Of a DNA stretch of 13,269 nucleotides, positions 1 to 8,699 are shown piece by piece; within the stretch, counting starts at the first letter, position 1, and each line of letters starts with the position of its first letter. The notes beneath the pieces are model-generated. The model ran no database searches, had not been told where the DNA came from, and worked only from the letters and a program-made list of their open reading frames with translations. The position numbers and the translations under genes were made by a program. Origin of the DNA: Parachlorella kessleri (Eukaryota > Chlorophyta > Trebouxiophyceae > Chlorellales > Chlorellaceae). The DNA is taken from assembly GCA_001598975.1 (NCBI GenBank), contig BBXU01002720.1, forward strand, positions 1 through 13,269. Direction: 5' to 3'.

Positions 1-220
1 CCGCAAGGCCTACCAAGGAGCATACCTTGCATCCGATCCTGTCAGTACAGATCACTTCTGCCACGGAATGCCAACCCTCACGCCACACTTCCTGCCCCCC
101 AGCAGAGGCCACATGCCACACAGCCTCGCCACCCGGCGGGTATGTGGAGCAACCGTGCAGGCAGACAACCCCCCACCCCGACCCCCACCACACACACAGC
201 AGGCCCGGCCCCGCCCCCGC
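1..220. other. 3' flank of the TMEM161 gene
   Basis: This is downstream of the TMEM161 stop. It should hold the 3' UTR, but no TGTAA (TTACA on the plus strand) was found, so the polyadenylation site probably lies beyond the left edge. A CA/CCCCA-rich stretch occupies about 165-215. No coding exon recognised. Confidence 0.5.
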
Positions 221-3200
221 CTAGTTCTGCAGGGTCCCCGTGCGAAACAGCCACAGCTCGATGGCACACGTGGCGAACCAGGACAGCCCCGCCCACCAGG
301 CAAGGAAGCCAGATGTGGAGTGCAGCAGTACGTTAGCATTAGCGGCCGAGGAGAGGGAGGGGTGCAGCGCCCCGTACAGCTGCAGCAGTCCTAGACCCAG
401 GAAGAGAGCCCCCGGCGCCAGGCTTTGCACCGCCGCCTGCACATGTGGTAGCACACGACGGGGGCAGCCCTATCAGGCGAGGGGGGGGGGGGCTGCCGCC
501 GCACGATTTTCCACCGACTTCATGACCGTGCCACGCACCTCCACCCTTGCATGTGGGGTGCATTTGCTCTCACGAACCCATATGCAGCCAGCCGCTGCCA
601 TGCTCCCTGGCTTCCACAGCTCGTGCACACACCAAACCACGATACACCCGCCAAGGTAGCCCTGCAAACACCCGCCCTCATTGCTGCTGGGGGCTGTGCA
701 AGACAACCCAGTCCCTGACGTTGAGTAGGTGAGCAGAAACTCTGGCCGACCTTCGTGACATCCAAACCTAAACGGACGCGTAGACACGGTGCGTGGTGGC
801 CTGAACCGAGTGACCCGCCAGCCAGGTGTTTACCTTGCCCAGAAGCGCGTAGACTATCTTGCTCTTGACTCGAATCAGCTCCCCCACGGTCACTTTCTGC
901 GTCTTCTTGTGCCCTGCACGCAGTGCAAGCTGTGACCCTCGGTGACGCATGTGTTTACTGCCACACCCGCGGCTTTTTGGAAGGCGGTGAAGCGGCGCGC
1001 CGATGCCGCTGCGGGAGCTGGGGTGGGAAGGACATGCCCCTCATGTCGTAGTCAAGCCCACGTCAGGAGAGCATCCATCTCGGGCCTTGCCAGCATATAC
1101 ACCTTGCAAACAACATCTCGGCACTGGCACTTTGATGTATACAACAGCAACTCTCCAGCATATGTCAGCCAGCATTACCTTCACACCCAGCAAGCAAGGC
1201 CCCCAGGCTAGCTAGACCACAGCACTACACCACCGCACGGGGCCTTTCTGACCCACAGGCCCCGTCTCTTCTTCTCGCTCACAGAACCCTCACCCCTTCC
1301 CCACACCACCACCAACGTTTCCACCCACACTCACCCATCAACCCGTGCTTGAGCTGATGCCACGCCAGCAGGGAGGAGTCTGCAAAGCGCTGCACCACCA
1401 GGCGCACCAAGCCTATCTGCACAGCTCCTGCTGCCAGGAGCGCCCCCGCCTGGAGGAAGGCCAGGGCCCGGGGCGCAAGCGCTAGCGCCTCCGATAGTGG
1501 CCTCACCTGCACAATGCCCTTGCGAGCATATGTCAATGCCCTTGAAGCCATGCTTGAACACTGCTGCCAAAGGACGGTACGCATGGGTGCAAGCCTCAAC
1601 ATCAGCCCCAGGGCAAGCAGCTTAACCAGAGGCGTGCCCTGCATGGGGCAACCACCGTCGCACCACGCAGCAGCACCGAGTCCCGTACCTACAAGATAAT
1701 AGCTATAGACCAATAGCTCCGACTGCTTAACATCAAGACACTAACAGCCTTGCACAAACCTCCCAAAAGACAACACACTGTGCGCATATTTAACACGGGT
1801 TTCTTGGGTAATGATGCCATGAACTGGCACCAGCTCACCCACAGCAGAGTGGCAGCCAGCAGCAGCAGCAGGTGCAGGTTGAGCAGCAGCCTGCCGCCAG
1901 CACTGCTGGGTATCTGCTCCGACGCCCAGTCAGGCACGTTGTGTTGGAGCCAGTAGGAGCGCACAAAGCGCAGCGTGGGCGCGAAGAAGGTCATGGAGAT
2001 AACCGCGGCCAGCAGGGCCATCAGCAGCTGCAAGGCGACCGCGGGGAGCTCCACAGCAGGGATGTCCTGCACGCAGATATATCACAGGTGAGAGAAGACT
2101 AGTAGTTTGTGCCTGGGCGTTGGGTGTGCGCTTGCTGGGACTGCGATACAAGCTTTGTGTGGGGGGCTCCTTGGCGGCGACATCATGTAGCCACGGCAGC
2201 CATGGTGCTCTCCCTCAGCCCTCCACCGCTCACTTTCCCGCCGCTCCGCGAACCTCGTCTCACTACAGGCCCGCTCACCTGTACTTTGGGGCTGCTCCGC
2301 CGCACAAGCTCCATCAGCAGCGGCCCCACCGCGGCCGCGCCAGCGTCCACATCAAAGCCCAGCAGCCACTTGGGCACCATGGTCAGGGCCACCAGCGCCA
2401 GCACAAAGGCCAGCACGGCAAAGCACACCGCGTACACCTTGTCGGCGCCTGAGGTGTAGGCGGACAGGAGGTCCACCTGCGCAACCCAACTCTCACGAAG
2501 GTGGCTGGGCTAGAATGGTTTGCGTATCTCATAAGAAGCAATGGAGGCCCACCTCCAGACGTGCAGTAGGCTGGGGTATCAGCTCATGGAGTTGGCAAGG
2601 CGGCCAGACCAGGACAAAATAGTAGTGATTTAGTGATAATGCAGGCTGCGCTAACCGAGCCCACAGCCGCCCTTGCGCACCCTACTAAACTCCTGCCACC
2701 TCAACTGGTGCAGCCTGGCTCCCTCACCACAGGACGACCGACCCCCTCCACCGGCGGCTGGTGCGCTTGCAGACTGAGACGTGGCAAGTAGCCAGGCAGA
2801 GGCGCACCTTCATGAGCATCCAGAGGCTGCCCAGAACGCATACTAGGCCTGTCACGATGGGGAGCCCATCCAGCGGCCGACCCAGGTAGTAAGTGAGCTC
2901 GGCCACAAGGAGCGAAAAGATGGGGAGCAGTATGAAGAACACCTGGAGGCAGCACATACTAGCTCAAGTCTTCCTTCAGTATAAAGAACACCTAGGGGCA
3001 ATAAAACACTAGCTCAAGTCTTCCTTCACTGCTACCCAGGTACGATGGTGTCTTCGTGACCATAGGCAGCCAGGAGCTTGCCGACGATGCATTTACAGGT
3101 GCCCCCACTGGCCCCAAGTAAAGCTCCAGCCAGTGCTAAGCTAAGGCCCGCAGTGCTGTGCTTGTCGCCACCCACCCACCAGGGTGTCAAACTGTGAGAA

Positions 3201-3560
3201 GAAGTCCAGGGTACCAAGGCTCTGCTTGGTCAGGTGCGTCACTATAAGCGACTCTGCGCCTCCAAGGTCTATGTCATCGTTCTTCTTGGCTTTCTTGCTA
3301 GACTTGAGGGGCCTGGCCTTGAGCCCTGCTGGCAGGTGTGCCTGAGCTGCAAAGAAGCAGCGTATGCCGCGCAAATACCTGACCGAAAGCTCAAGCCTGC
3401 GAGAGCACGAGGGGGGGCCAGATCAGTTCTGCACACCCAAAGCGATCAGGATACGCAAGCAGAAGCAAGCAAAGGGTGCCTCTTACTTAGCGTTGATGAA
3501 TATTGAACACGCAACCGAAGGAACAAGGCTGAGTATTTGTCTAAAGTTTGCGGCCGACAT
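221..3560 (-). CDS. TMEM161: TMEM161-family multi-pass membrane protein, nine exons
   Basis: Exons in transcription order are 3560-3487, 3396-3180, 2942-2808, 2476-2279, 2066-1839, 1688-1656, 1506-1335, 913-834 and 436-221. All phases agree and the stop is TAG at 223-221. The product is about 450 residues; animal TMEM161A/B are about 480-490. Order of matches to TMEM161: an N-terminal hydrophobic segment, a basic linker followed by DIDL (KKAKKNDDIDL, about residues 52-62), then FFSQFDTLVFFILLPIF and ELTYYLGRP, several hydrophobic helices, a KKTQKVTVGEL segment (about 355-365), and a C-terminal FLAWW helix. I place six to eight membrane helices. The biochemical role is not known from sequence; animal TMEM161B affects heart rhythm, which does not transfer here. 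Weakest point: the small exon 1688-1656 has a poor GTGGTT donor. An alternative joins exon 5 to one exon, 1638-1335, giving 483 residues with an LRLAPMR stretch like the family's LRLAMMR. I prefer the nine-exon model because its spacing to KKTQK matches the family. Family call is confident, the 1335-1688 structure is not. Confidence 0.82.
481..492. repeat. Poly-G run in TMEM161 last intron
   Basis: A run of twelve G on the plus strand lies about 45 nt upstream, in the minus transcript, of the last-exon acceptor at 437. On the transcript it is a C-run and could act as part of the pyrimidine-rich tract before that acceptor. Confidence 0.8.
2929..3027. repeat. Tandem duplication (49 + 50 bp) copying a TMEM161 exon-intron boundary
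   Basis: The stretch starting agtatgaagaacacctgg at 2929-2977 is followed directly by a diverged copy at 2978-3027 starting agtataaagaacacctag. Both end with agctcaagtcttccttc. The first copy spans the 5' edge of TMEM161 exon 3 (acceptor cag at 2945-2943, exon base 2942). The second copy lies wholly in the intron and carries a similar acceptor-like tag followed by GTGTTCTT. The copies differ at a handful of positions plus one length change, so the duplication is not very recent. Confidence 0.9.
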
Positions 3561-3567
3561 GGTGCAT
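3541..3567 (-). other. Short upstream ORF overlapping the TMEM161 start codon
   Basis: On the minus strand an ATG at 3567-3565 lies 7 nt before the chosen TMEM161 ATG (3560-3558) in another frame. It reads MHHVGRKL and stops at TAG 3543-3541, inside the main coding region. If the transcript starts upstream of 3567, scanning ribosomes would meet this ATG first, which could lower translation of the main frame. The main ATG is preferred because its frame joins the conserved exons with correct splice phases. No transcript start is known, so the small ORF may lie outside the mRNA. Confidence 0.4.
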
Positions 3568-3801
3568 CCCCCCCAACCAGGGCCAGACTAACCCACGACG
3601 AATTGTAGGCTTCAAGGGTCGAGACTCAATGGAGGCTTGCCTTGAGGTGCACCTAGGTGGTCGGAGCGGAGAATTTGCGGACCGTGCTGCGTCCCTCTCT
3701 GCTGTGATCCCAGGGAAATAAGGGGAGGCGCTCGGCCCCTCACTTCACTGCTTTCGCCGTGGCACTTGAATTGATAGTCACCCAAGGAGTGCCTCCGTCA
3801 C
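3561..3801. promoter_or_regulatory. 241-bp divergent promoter/5'-UTR interval between TMEM161 and plastid signal peptidase
   Basis: The start codons of the minus-strand TMEM161 gene (3560) and the plus-strand signal peptidase gene (3802) are only 241 bp apart and head to head. Both 5' UTRs and core promoters must fit here unless there are further 5' UTR exons. I see no convincing TATA box on either strand. Assignment is by position only. Confidence 0.55.
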
Positions 3802-6468
3802 ATGACGCAGCTGATGAGCTTCGGTAGTCGTCTTGGAGGTTCACCTTCGGTTGTTCTACAACTTCCTAGGTGAGGATGCCTTAAGTGGAGTGCAGTTGAC
3901 ACACTTGCGACCTTCAAGCGTCTCTCCTCACGTGACAAGTGTGGTTGAGACATGGCGTGGCCTGGTGCAGGTGCCCACAGCAGTCACGGTTTGGGTTCTA
4001 CAGACCTGGTCACAGGCGGCTGTTAGCCCCTTTAGCAGCAATCCAGTCCAGCAAGGGTGAGCCCAAGACAGCAGAAGGGACAACAAGAGTGTGGGGCCAT
4101 TTCATGTAGCCTGTACCTGCTGGCAGGCTAAAAGGTGCCCGTGACCTCTGACTTGCTACCAAGTAGAGCAAGGCCAGCAGCTGGTTTGGGGCCTGCCTGC
4201 CTGCAGATGAAGCCAAGCGGGAAGGAGATGGGCTGGCTGTGTCTGGACCACCACCGCCCCCAGCAGGGGCACCACCCCTGACCTTTACCCCAGGTGGGCA
4301 AGAGCCTGCTGCTGCTGCTGCTGGCCAAGTTAGGGCCGTGCCTGGTACCCTGCGCAGAGGCCTAGCAGCATCTGAGTGACAGCCCAGGAGGTGCTCAGAG
4401 GAGCGCTGGGTTGCCCGGCTGGAGGGCAGAGGGAACAATTGTTGATTTGCATGGTGTGATATTTATGACCAGGTTGTTGTTTTTCCAGGCGGCGGGAGGC
4501 AGGGTACGGAAGAAACATATCAAACAGCTTTGGTGCTCGTCGCAGGCGAGGATGCTCCCGCTGACGCTCCGGCCAGCAGCAACGGCAGCGGCAGCGGCAA
4601 TGCCAGCAGCAGTGGCAGCGGCAGCAGCAGCGGCAGCAGCACAGGGCCCAGCAGCGAGTCTTCTTCCTCTAGCTGGCCCTCCTGGCTCAGCAAGGATGAC
4701 GTCACCACAATAGCTATCGCACTAGGGATCTCCTACGCAATTCGCATGTGAGGAGGGAGCGCTGCCCATGCTCCAGCTGCCTCCTCCTGTGCTGCCGCGC
4801 TGGAAGGCTTGAACACATGGGTGCCCACCGTGGTGTTGTTTTGTGCCTGCATGATGGTGCGATCGCAGCACTTGGGAGAGCTGACAGCACCAGCAGGGTG
4901 CAAGGATGTGATTTGCCTGCTGGGTGATGTCTTGCTGCAGGTTCATTGCCGAGCCTCGTTTCATCCCCTCGCTATCCATGTACCCCACCTTTGATATTGG
5001 TGATCGACTGGTAGCAGAGAAGATTACCTACCGATTTGTCAGGTTTGTCAGCAGGGTGTGATGCGGGTGTGCTGGATTGCATCGCTCGATTGTGTCCCTT
5101 GCTGGGACATTTAGGGAGAGGGGCTCCATGGCAGGTATCTTCATGACTTCTACCTAGCACTGAGTGCCCAAGTATGTCTCCCCAGAGGCAGAGAAATCCA
5201 GCCCCAGCTTGCATGTGGAAGTGCATCCGCTGCTGCTGCCTGCTGGCGTGTGCTCAGGTATGGTACTGACAATGCTGCATCGCCATGCTGGCAGGCCGCC
5301 CACCCCGGGTGACGTGGTGATCTTCCACCCCAGCTCTGCTGCCCTGGGTGGCCGGACGCTCGGCTGGTTTGACGATGATGTGTTCATCAAGCGGATAGTA
5401 GCGGTGGCAGGTGGGGCTGCCCTGGGTTGCGGTTGGCTTTCCACGAGACTCGTCAAAGGGCAACACTGCCAGTGCAACGGACTAGGCGGCCATTGCGGCA
5501 GGTTGGGCTCTCAGGATTGGGGGCTTCTTGTCATGGGTTAGGTGGGGTGGTTGCATCCCTTGTTGCAGCTTGGTCTCGCCCAAACATGCGATCGTGGGGA
5601 TCTCAGCTGCAGCGTCCTACCAAGGTTGGGGCGTTGCTCGAACCCCCTCCCTGTCGGGGAGGCTGCAAGGCTCTAGATGAAGGTATAAAGCCAGGGCTCT
5701 TGTAACACCAGTGACAGAAGTATGACTTGTGCCGCTGGCACAGGGACTCTCACTCCTGCCAGTGTGAAATGAAGACTACTGACAGCCAACGGAGTGGTCA
5801 GCATGCGCGACTTGTGCAGGTGACGCTTTGGAGGTGCGGGATGGCCGGCTGATTGTCAATGGCGTGCCCCATAACGAGCCCTATCTGTTTGAAGCTCCCA
5901 AGTATGAGATGACGCCCAGGGTGGTGCCCGAGGGGTGAGTTGCGGGTGGGGGGTCAGGTCAGAGCCGAAAACTCGGCAGGCATGCCGGAGTGGTGTCTGG
6001 GGCGACCTTTCACGTAGCCCAGCAGCAATTTGCTTGGTCCAGCGAGGCTTGAACAGCTGTAAAGCAACTTATAATCCTCTTGGGTGATAAGTGGTGGGTA
6101 AGGAGCACCCCAGCACTACAAGAAGCCCCAGGCGACCACCCTCGCCCCAGGCGACGACCCTCGCCCCAGGCGACCACCCTCGCCCCAGGCGACCACCCTC
6201 GCCCCAGGCGACCACCCTCGCCCCAGGCGACCACCCTCACCCCGCCCCTGTCTGCAGGTGTGTGTATGTCATGGGCGACAACCGCAACAACAGCTACGAC
6301 TCGCACTTCTGGGGCGCCCTGCCGTTGGAAAACATCCTCGGCCGGGCGGTGTGGAAGTACTGGCCGCCCCAGACCTTTGGAGGGCTTCAAGACTGGACAG
6401 ACCTGCGCAAGATAGAGGCACCCGCGATGCCAGCCCCGCTCCCATCCGCACCAGCTCTCAAGTCATGA
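3802..6468 (+). CDS. PLSP1: Plastid/thylakoid type I signal peptidase (TPP/Plsp1-type, family S26), eight exons
   Basis: It removes thylakoid-transfer or envelope sorting signals from imported plastid proteins; family S26 uses a Ser-Lys dyad. Exons: 3802-3869, 4004-4056, 4207-4293, 4489-4747, 4941-5042, 5295-5410, 5820-5934, 6258-6468 (TGA 6466-6468), all in phase, 336 residues. Residues 1-40 (starting [13 protein letters not shown]) are basic and hydroxylated with almost no acid, like a plastid transit peptide. A Pro/Ala then Ser/Gly-rich spacer follows to about 130. One membrane helix lies at about 139-158. Next come [11 protein letters not shown] with catalytic Ser168 (4975-4977), the PGDVVIF box (about 194-200), [10 protein letters not shown] with catalytic Lys222 (5389-5391), RDGRLIVNG, and the [14 protein letters not shown] box (273-286). 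The Ser-Lys spacing of 54 is normal. The ATG 3802 was chosen because its exon joins in phase to the rest. The exon 4 acceptor could instead be 4546, dropping 19 residues in frame. Arabidopsis has three paralogues, so the exact orthologue is unsettled. Confidence 0.94.
4562..4676 (+). repeat. Ser/Gly/Ala low-complexity coding tract in the signal peptidase gene
   Basis: An (AGC/GGC)n-like run within exon 4 encodes Ser, Gly, Asn and Ala and ends in a poly-Ser block just before WPSWLSKDD. It separates the transit peptide from the membrane anchor. Such disordered stromal spacers are common in green algal plastid proteins and vary fast between species. Another GCT-repeat (4309-4323) lies in the preceding intron. 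Confidence 0.8.
6125..6240. repeat. 19-bp minisatellite, six copies, in the last intron of the signal peptidase gene
   Basis: Six head-to-tail copies of ccccaggcgaccaccctcg occur, with the AGGCG core at 6130, 6149, 6168, 6187, 6206 and 6225, exactly 19 bp apart. Copies are nearly identical: the second has gacgac for gaccac, and the last ends ctcacc for ctcgcc. The array stops about 17 bp before the acceptor cag|G at 6257/6258. Because 19 is not a multiple of three, the array reads open in several frames and makes false Pro/Arg/His-rich ORFs. Confidence 0.95.
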
Positions 6469-6924
6469 GGACCTTGGTTAGGCAGCCACCTGGGTCCTAG
6501 GGCTCATGGCATTGTACGATTTGACAGTGACTGCTTACTAGCAGGAGACTACGCAAGGATACGGTTTAAATTAAATGCTAATCGTGCAGCAGGAAATGCA
6601 AAGGTAACCTACATGTAGCGGGGAAGCAGAAGGAGGCAGCATTTGTAAAGGGGAAAAGAGCCAGCCCTGCGGACAAGCGGCATGTGTTTATCCTACACAC
6701 CTCTAGGAAAGGGGAAACCGTGCTCCCAAAAGCTACTGCCAAGTTGAGGGTCTCCAGTGAATGTTTGACACATGAATCAGCACAAGGACTATTACCACAA
6801 GTCCTCCTCTGTCACAGGCTCACTGGGAATTGATGCGCAGCGGCCGCCAGGGAGAGGCACGGGGCATCACTCTGTGTTTCGGCAAGCCCTCCAGTGGGAG
6901 GCCATCACTGCTGCTGGCTCACTA
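6469..6924. other. Convergent 3' intergenic region
   Basis: 456 bp lie between the signal peptidase stop and the stop of the small membrane protein gene on the other strand. It should carry both 3' UTRs. A TGTAA serves the plus gene; none was found on the minus strand for its neighbour. No coding exon recognised. Confidence 0.6.
6644..6648 (+). terminator. Likely TGTAA polyadenylation signal of the signal peptidase gene
   Basis: TGTAA occurs in atttgtaaag, 176 nt after the stop codon at 6466-6468. TGTAA is the usual polyadenylation signal in chlorophyte algae, normally about 10-20 nt before the cleavage site, which would put cleavage near 6660. A pentamer can occur by chance. Confidence 0.55.
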
Positions 6925-7803
6925 CTAGTACCCCAGTGTTCTTGACACAGTGGCTACGACACTGGCCACCAGCGGCAGTCTCAGCGCCAGGCCAAAGAGG
7001 AAGCTGGCCGCTTTGAGGGTGAGGAAGACGATGCCTGCAGGCATTTGGTCGGAAAGCTGGGTACCAAATACCCCTCCGACAAAACGCACTCCTCAGGTAC
7101 ATCTTTGTCAAGTTGGGTGACCCCTAGTCACAAAGGACCTGTTTGTAAAGGGGTGCCCCCCCTCCCTCGCCAACCTCCCGGCCCAGGGGAGTTCGGTGGT
7201 TCCCCTTTCTCCCTCCCGGCGACCTGCCCTCAGGGGAGGCCTGGCCTTCGGCCGGAGGTGGGGACCCCCCGTTCCCCCATTGACTAAGGGATACCCAGCC
7301 TACGTACGATACACCCACGTGTCCTCCCAATTTCGCACTACCTGCCACCCTTACTAAAAGGTGTACCCTACGCAACTCCCCTTGAAGCTGTAGCAACTAC
7401 ACCGAAAATGGCTGCAAGTGGTGAGTGGCAAAGATAGTCCGGGCACATCACCACGTCCACTGCATAGCCTGGGCTAGTAGCGGCGTTTTGACGTGCAGCA
7501 GTGCCTACCAGCTCCGTGAAGCTCACCTAGCGGCAGCCCAATGACGACAGCCAGCAGGATTAGTATCAATATGATGGCCAGGATGGTTTCCACCGTGTCA
7601 AAAACTATTCTCCTGCCGCGGCTGGTCAGCATGGTCACCAGCAGCTGTACCCCTATGAGGGCGCTCAAGGAGGAGTACAGCACGTTGGCTGGCACCTTAT
7701 CCCAGGCTGGAAGAGTCTTCTGACTGATGGCTTCCTGAAGCAAACTCCAACCTGCCTGCACGTCTGCCACTCGGGCGTCCCAGAAGTGCTGGGCGACCTC
7801 CAT
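6925..7803 (-). CDS. Small hydrophobic membrane protein of unknown family, two exons
   Basis: I do not recognise the family. Exons are 7803-7527 and 7034-6925. The donor after the codon pair for P-L (CTAG|GTGAGC) leaves one base and the acceptor tgcag|GC supplies two, so the frame is kept. The stop is TAG at 6927-6925 and the product is 128 residues. Residues 1-38 are soluble and amphipathic with three Trp (MEVAQHFWDARV, AGWSLLQ, PAWDKVP). About 39-60 is a membrane segment ending in a basic SRGRR turn. About 68-92 is an extremely hydrophobic helix rich in Ile/Leu (AIILILILLAVVIGLPLG). About 93-120 is a further hydrophobic stretch, and the C-terminus is RTLGY. The ATG at 7803-7801 (AGCATGG context) is the first in its frame after an in-frame TGA about 50 nt upstream; extra 5' exons cannot be excluded. 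The coherent hydrophobic pattern across the splice and the matching phases support a real gene, but no conserved motif confirms it. Confidence 0.62.
7140..7300. repeat. GC-rich block with short inverted repeats inside the small membrane protein intron
   Basis: This intron stretch is C-rich on the plus strand with clusters of ccctcc, ggggag and a ggccttcggcc hairpin (about 7242-7252). It contrasts with the AT-richer flanks. It resembles GC-rich palindromic filler seen in chlorophycean genomes, but I cannot name an element or see clear terminal repeats or target duplications. Confidence 0.4.
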
Positions 7804-8136
7804 GCTGACGCCGGCAACGCAAGCTCTAGCAACAAGGTAGCTTGTAACGGTTCAGCTTTCGACCAAAGAGGTTTGGCAGGGATTTCAAAGCAGGCGTCTT
7901 GGTAAGCTGCGTCATGCATAGCATGGGAGGCGCTGTCCAGCACAAGAAGCCAGTAGCACGTCCATGAAACGCTGATGTTGTCTTTTCGAAGCCTTCACTA
8001 ACAGTTCTTAGACGGTCGCCTAGGGTTGTCAGTGATCGTAGCCTAAGAGTTGCGTATGTCAGCCAACACCGTGAGCATGACCCTGAGTACAAGAGGTCAC
8101 GGAGCAAGTGATGCTGCAAGTATAGTGCAAGTTCTA

Positions 8137-8146
8137 CTTATATATA
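8137..8146 (-). promoter_or_regulatory. Possible TATA box for the small membrane protein gene
   Basis: The minus strand reads gtatatataa here. If used, transcription would start near 8110 and leave a 5' UTR of about 300 nt. There is no other support; it is an AT-rich motif in a GC-rich spacer. Confidence 0.25.
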
Positions 8147-8424
8147 CACTAGTGACCAGGGTGCACAACAGTTTACAAATTGTTATGCATCAGGGGGTGG
8201 GGCGGCGGGGGCGGCTTGCCAACCCCCTTGCTACCCCACTGGGCCAGGTCTATGAGGAGCATCTGCAGCAGCTAGACTTAAGTGGGGCCAGACGGCAGCA
8301 TCAGGACAAATTGAACGCTGAGGGCGGCTCGCGGGTTGCCTTCAATTGGCTAAGTGCTTGTGCTATGAGGGACACATGTAGAAGCTTGGTGGGATAGACC
8401 TTTGGTTGTGCTTTTTGTTGGTTT

Positions 8425-8440
8425 CCCCGTCCGGACGGGG
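8425..8440. repeat. Perfect 16-bp palindrome
   Basis: ccccgtccggacgggg is its own reverse complement. It could bind a dimeric protein or form a cruciform, or be a remnant of a repeat element. No function can be assigned. Confidence 0.6.
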
Positions 8441-8699
8441 TGGTGCGTGCCATTAAGAATTGGTACTTGGACTTTGTGGTTTGTGGGCATAGTACACCCT
8501 GGTTTTTTGTTGGCCCCACTTGGGGGACTCACGGCAGCATGGTCAGGTGGCGGTACGCTGTTAGACGAGACTAGACTAGACTTAAGCATCCTTGCCAGCC
8601 TTCCGCGCTGGCTTCTTTAAGACAGTTTTTACTGATACCGGGAGACATGCGTCTTCTCACACTTTCTACACGTCTGCTGTCGTTCTGTGAGAATCACAA

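Larger units (their letters stand above)
7804..8699. other. Intergenic region between divergent genes, left part
   Basis: No convincing coding exon was seen. It should contain the promoter and 5' UTR of the small membrane protein. A TATA-like tract (ttatatatac, about 8137-8146) reads TATATAA on the minus strand about 330 nt before the ATG at 7803. A perfect 16-bp palindrome lies at 8425-8440. Short repeated words occur (ctagacttaag near 8273 and 8575; ttttttgttgg near 8411 and 8503; aagtggggcc with its inverse ggccccactt near 8280 and 8512), suggesting remnants of repetitive DNA. Confidence 0.45.

Noticed and set aside
4010..4438. 142-codon minus-strand open frame
   Set aside because: Antisense to signal peptidase exons 2 and 3 and low in complexity (Pro/Ser/Ala).
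6080..6415. Pro/Arg/His-rich open frames on both strands across 6010-6415
   Set aside because: They come from the 19-bp minisatellite, which is open in several frames, and from antisense of the signal peptidase last exon.
8301..8589. Lys/Pro-rich minus-strand frames that look vaguely like a transposon gag fragment
   Set aside because: No zinc knuckle, protease or transposase motif and no bounded coding structure were seen.
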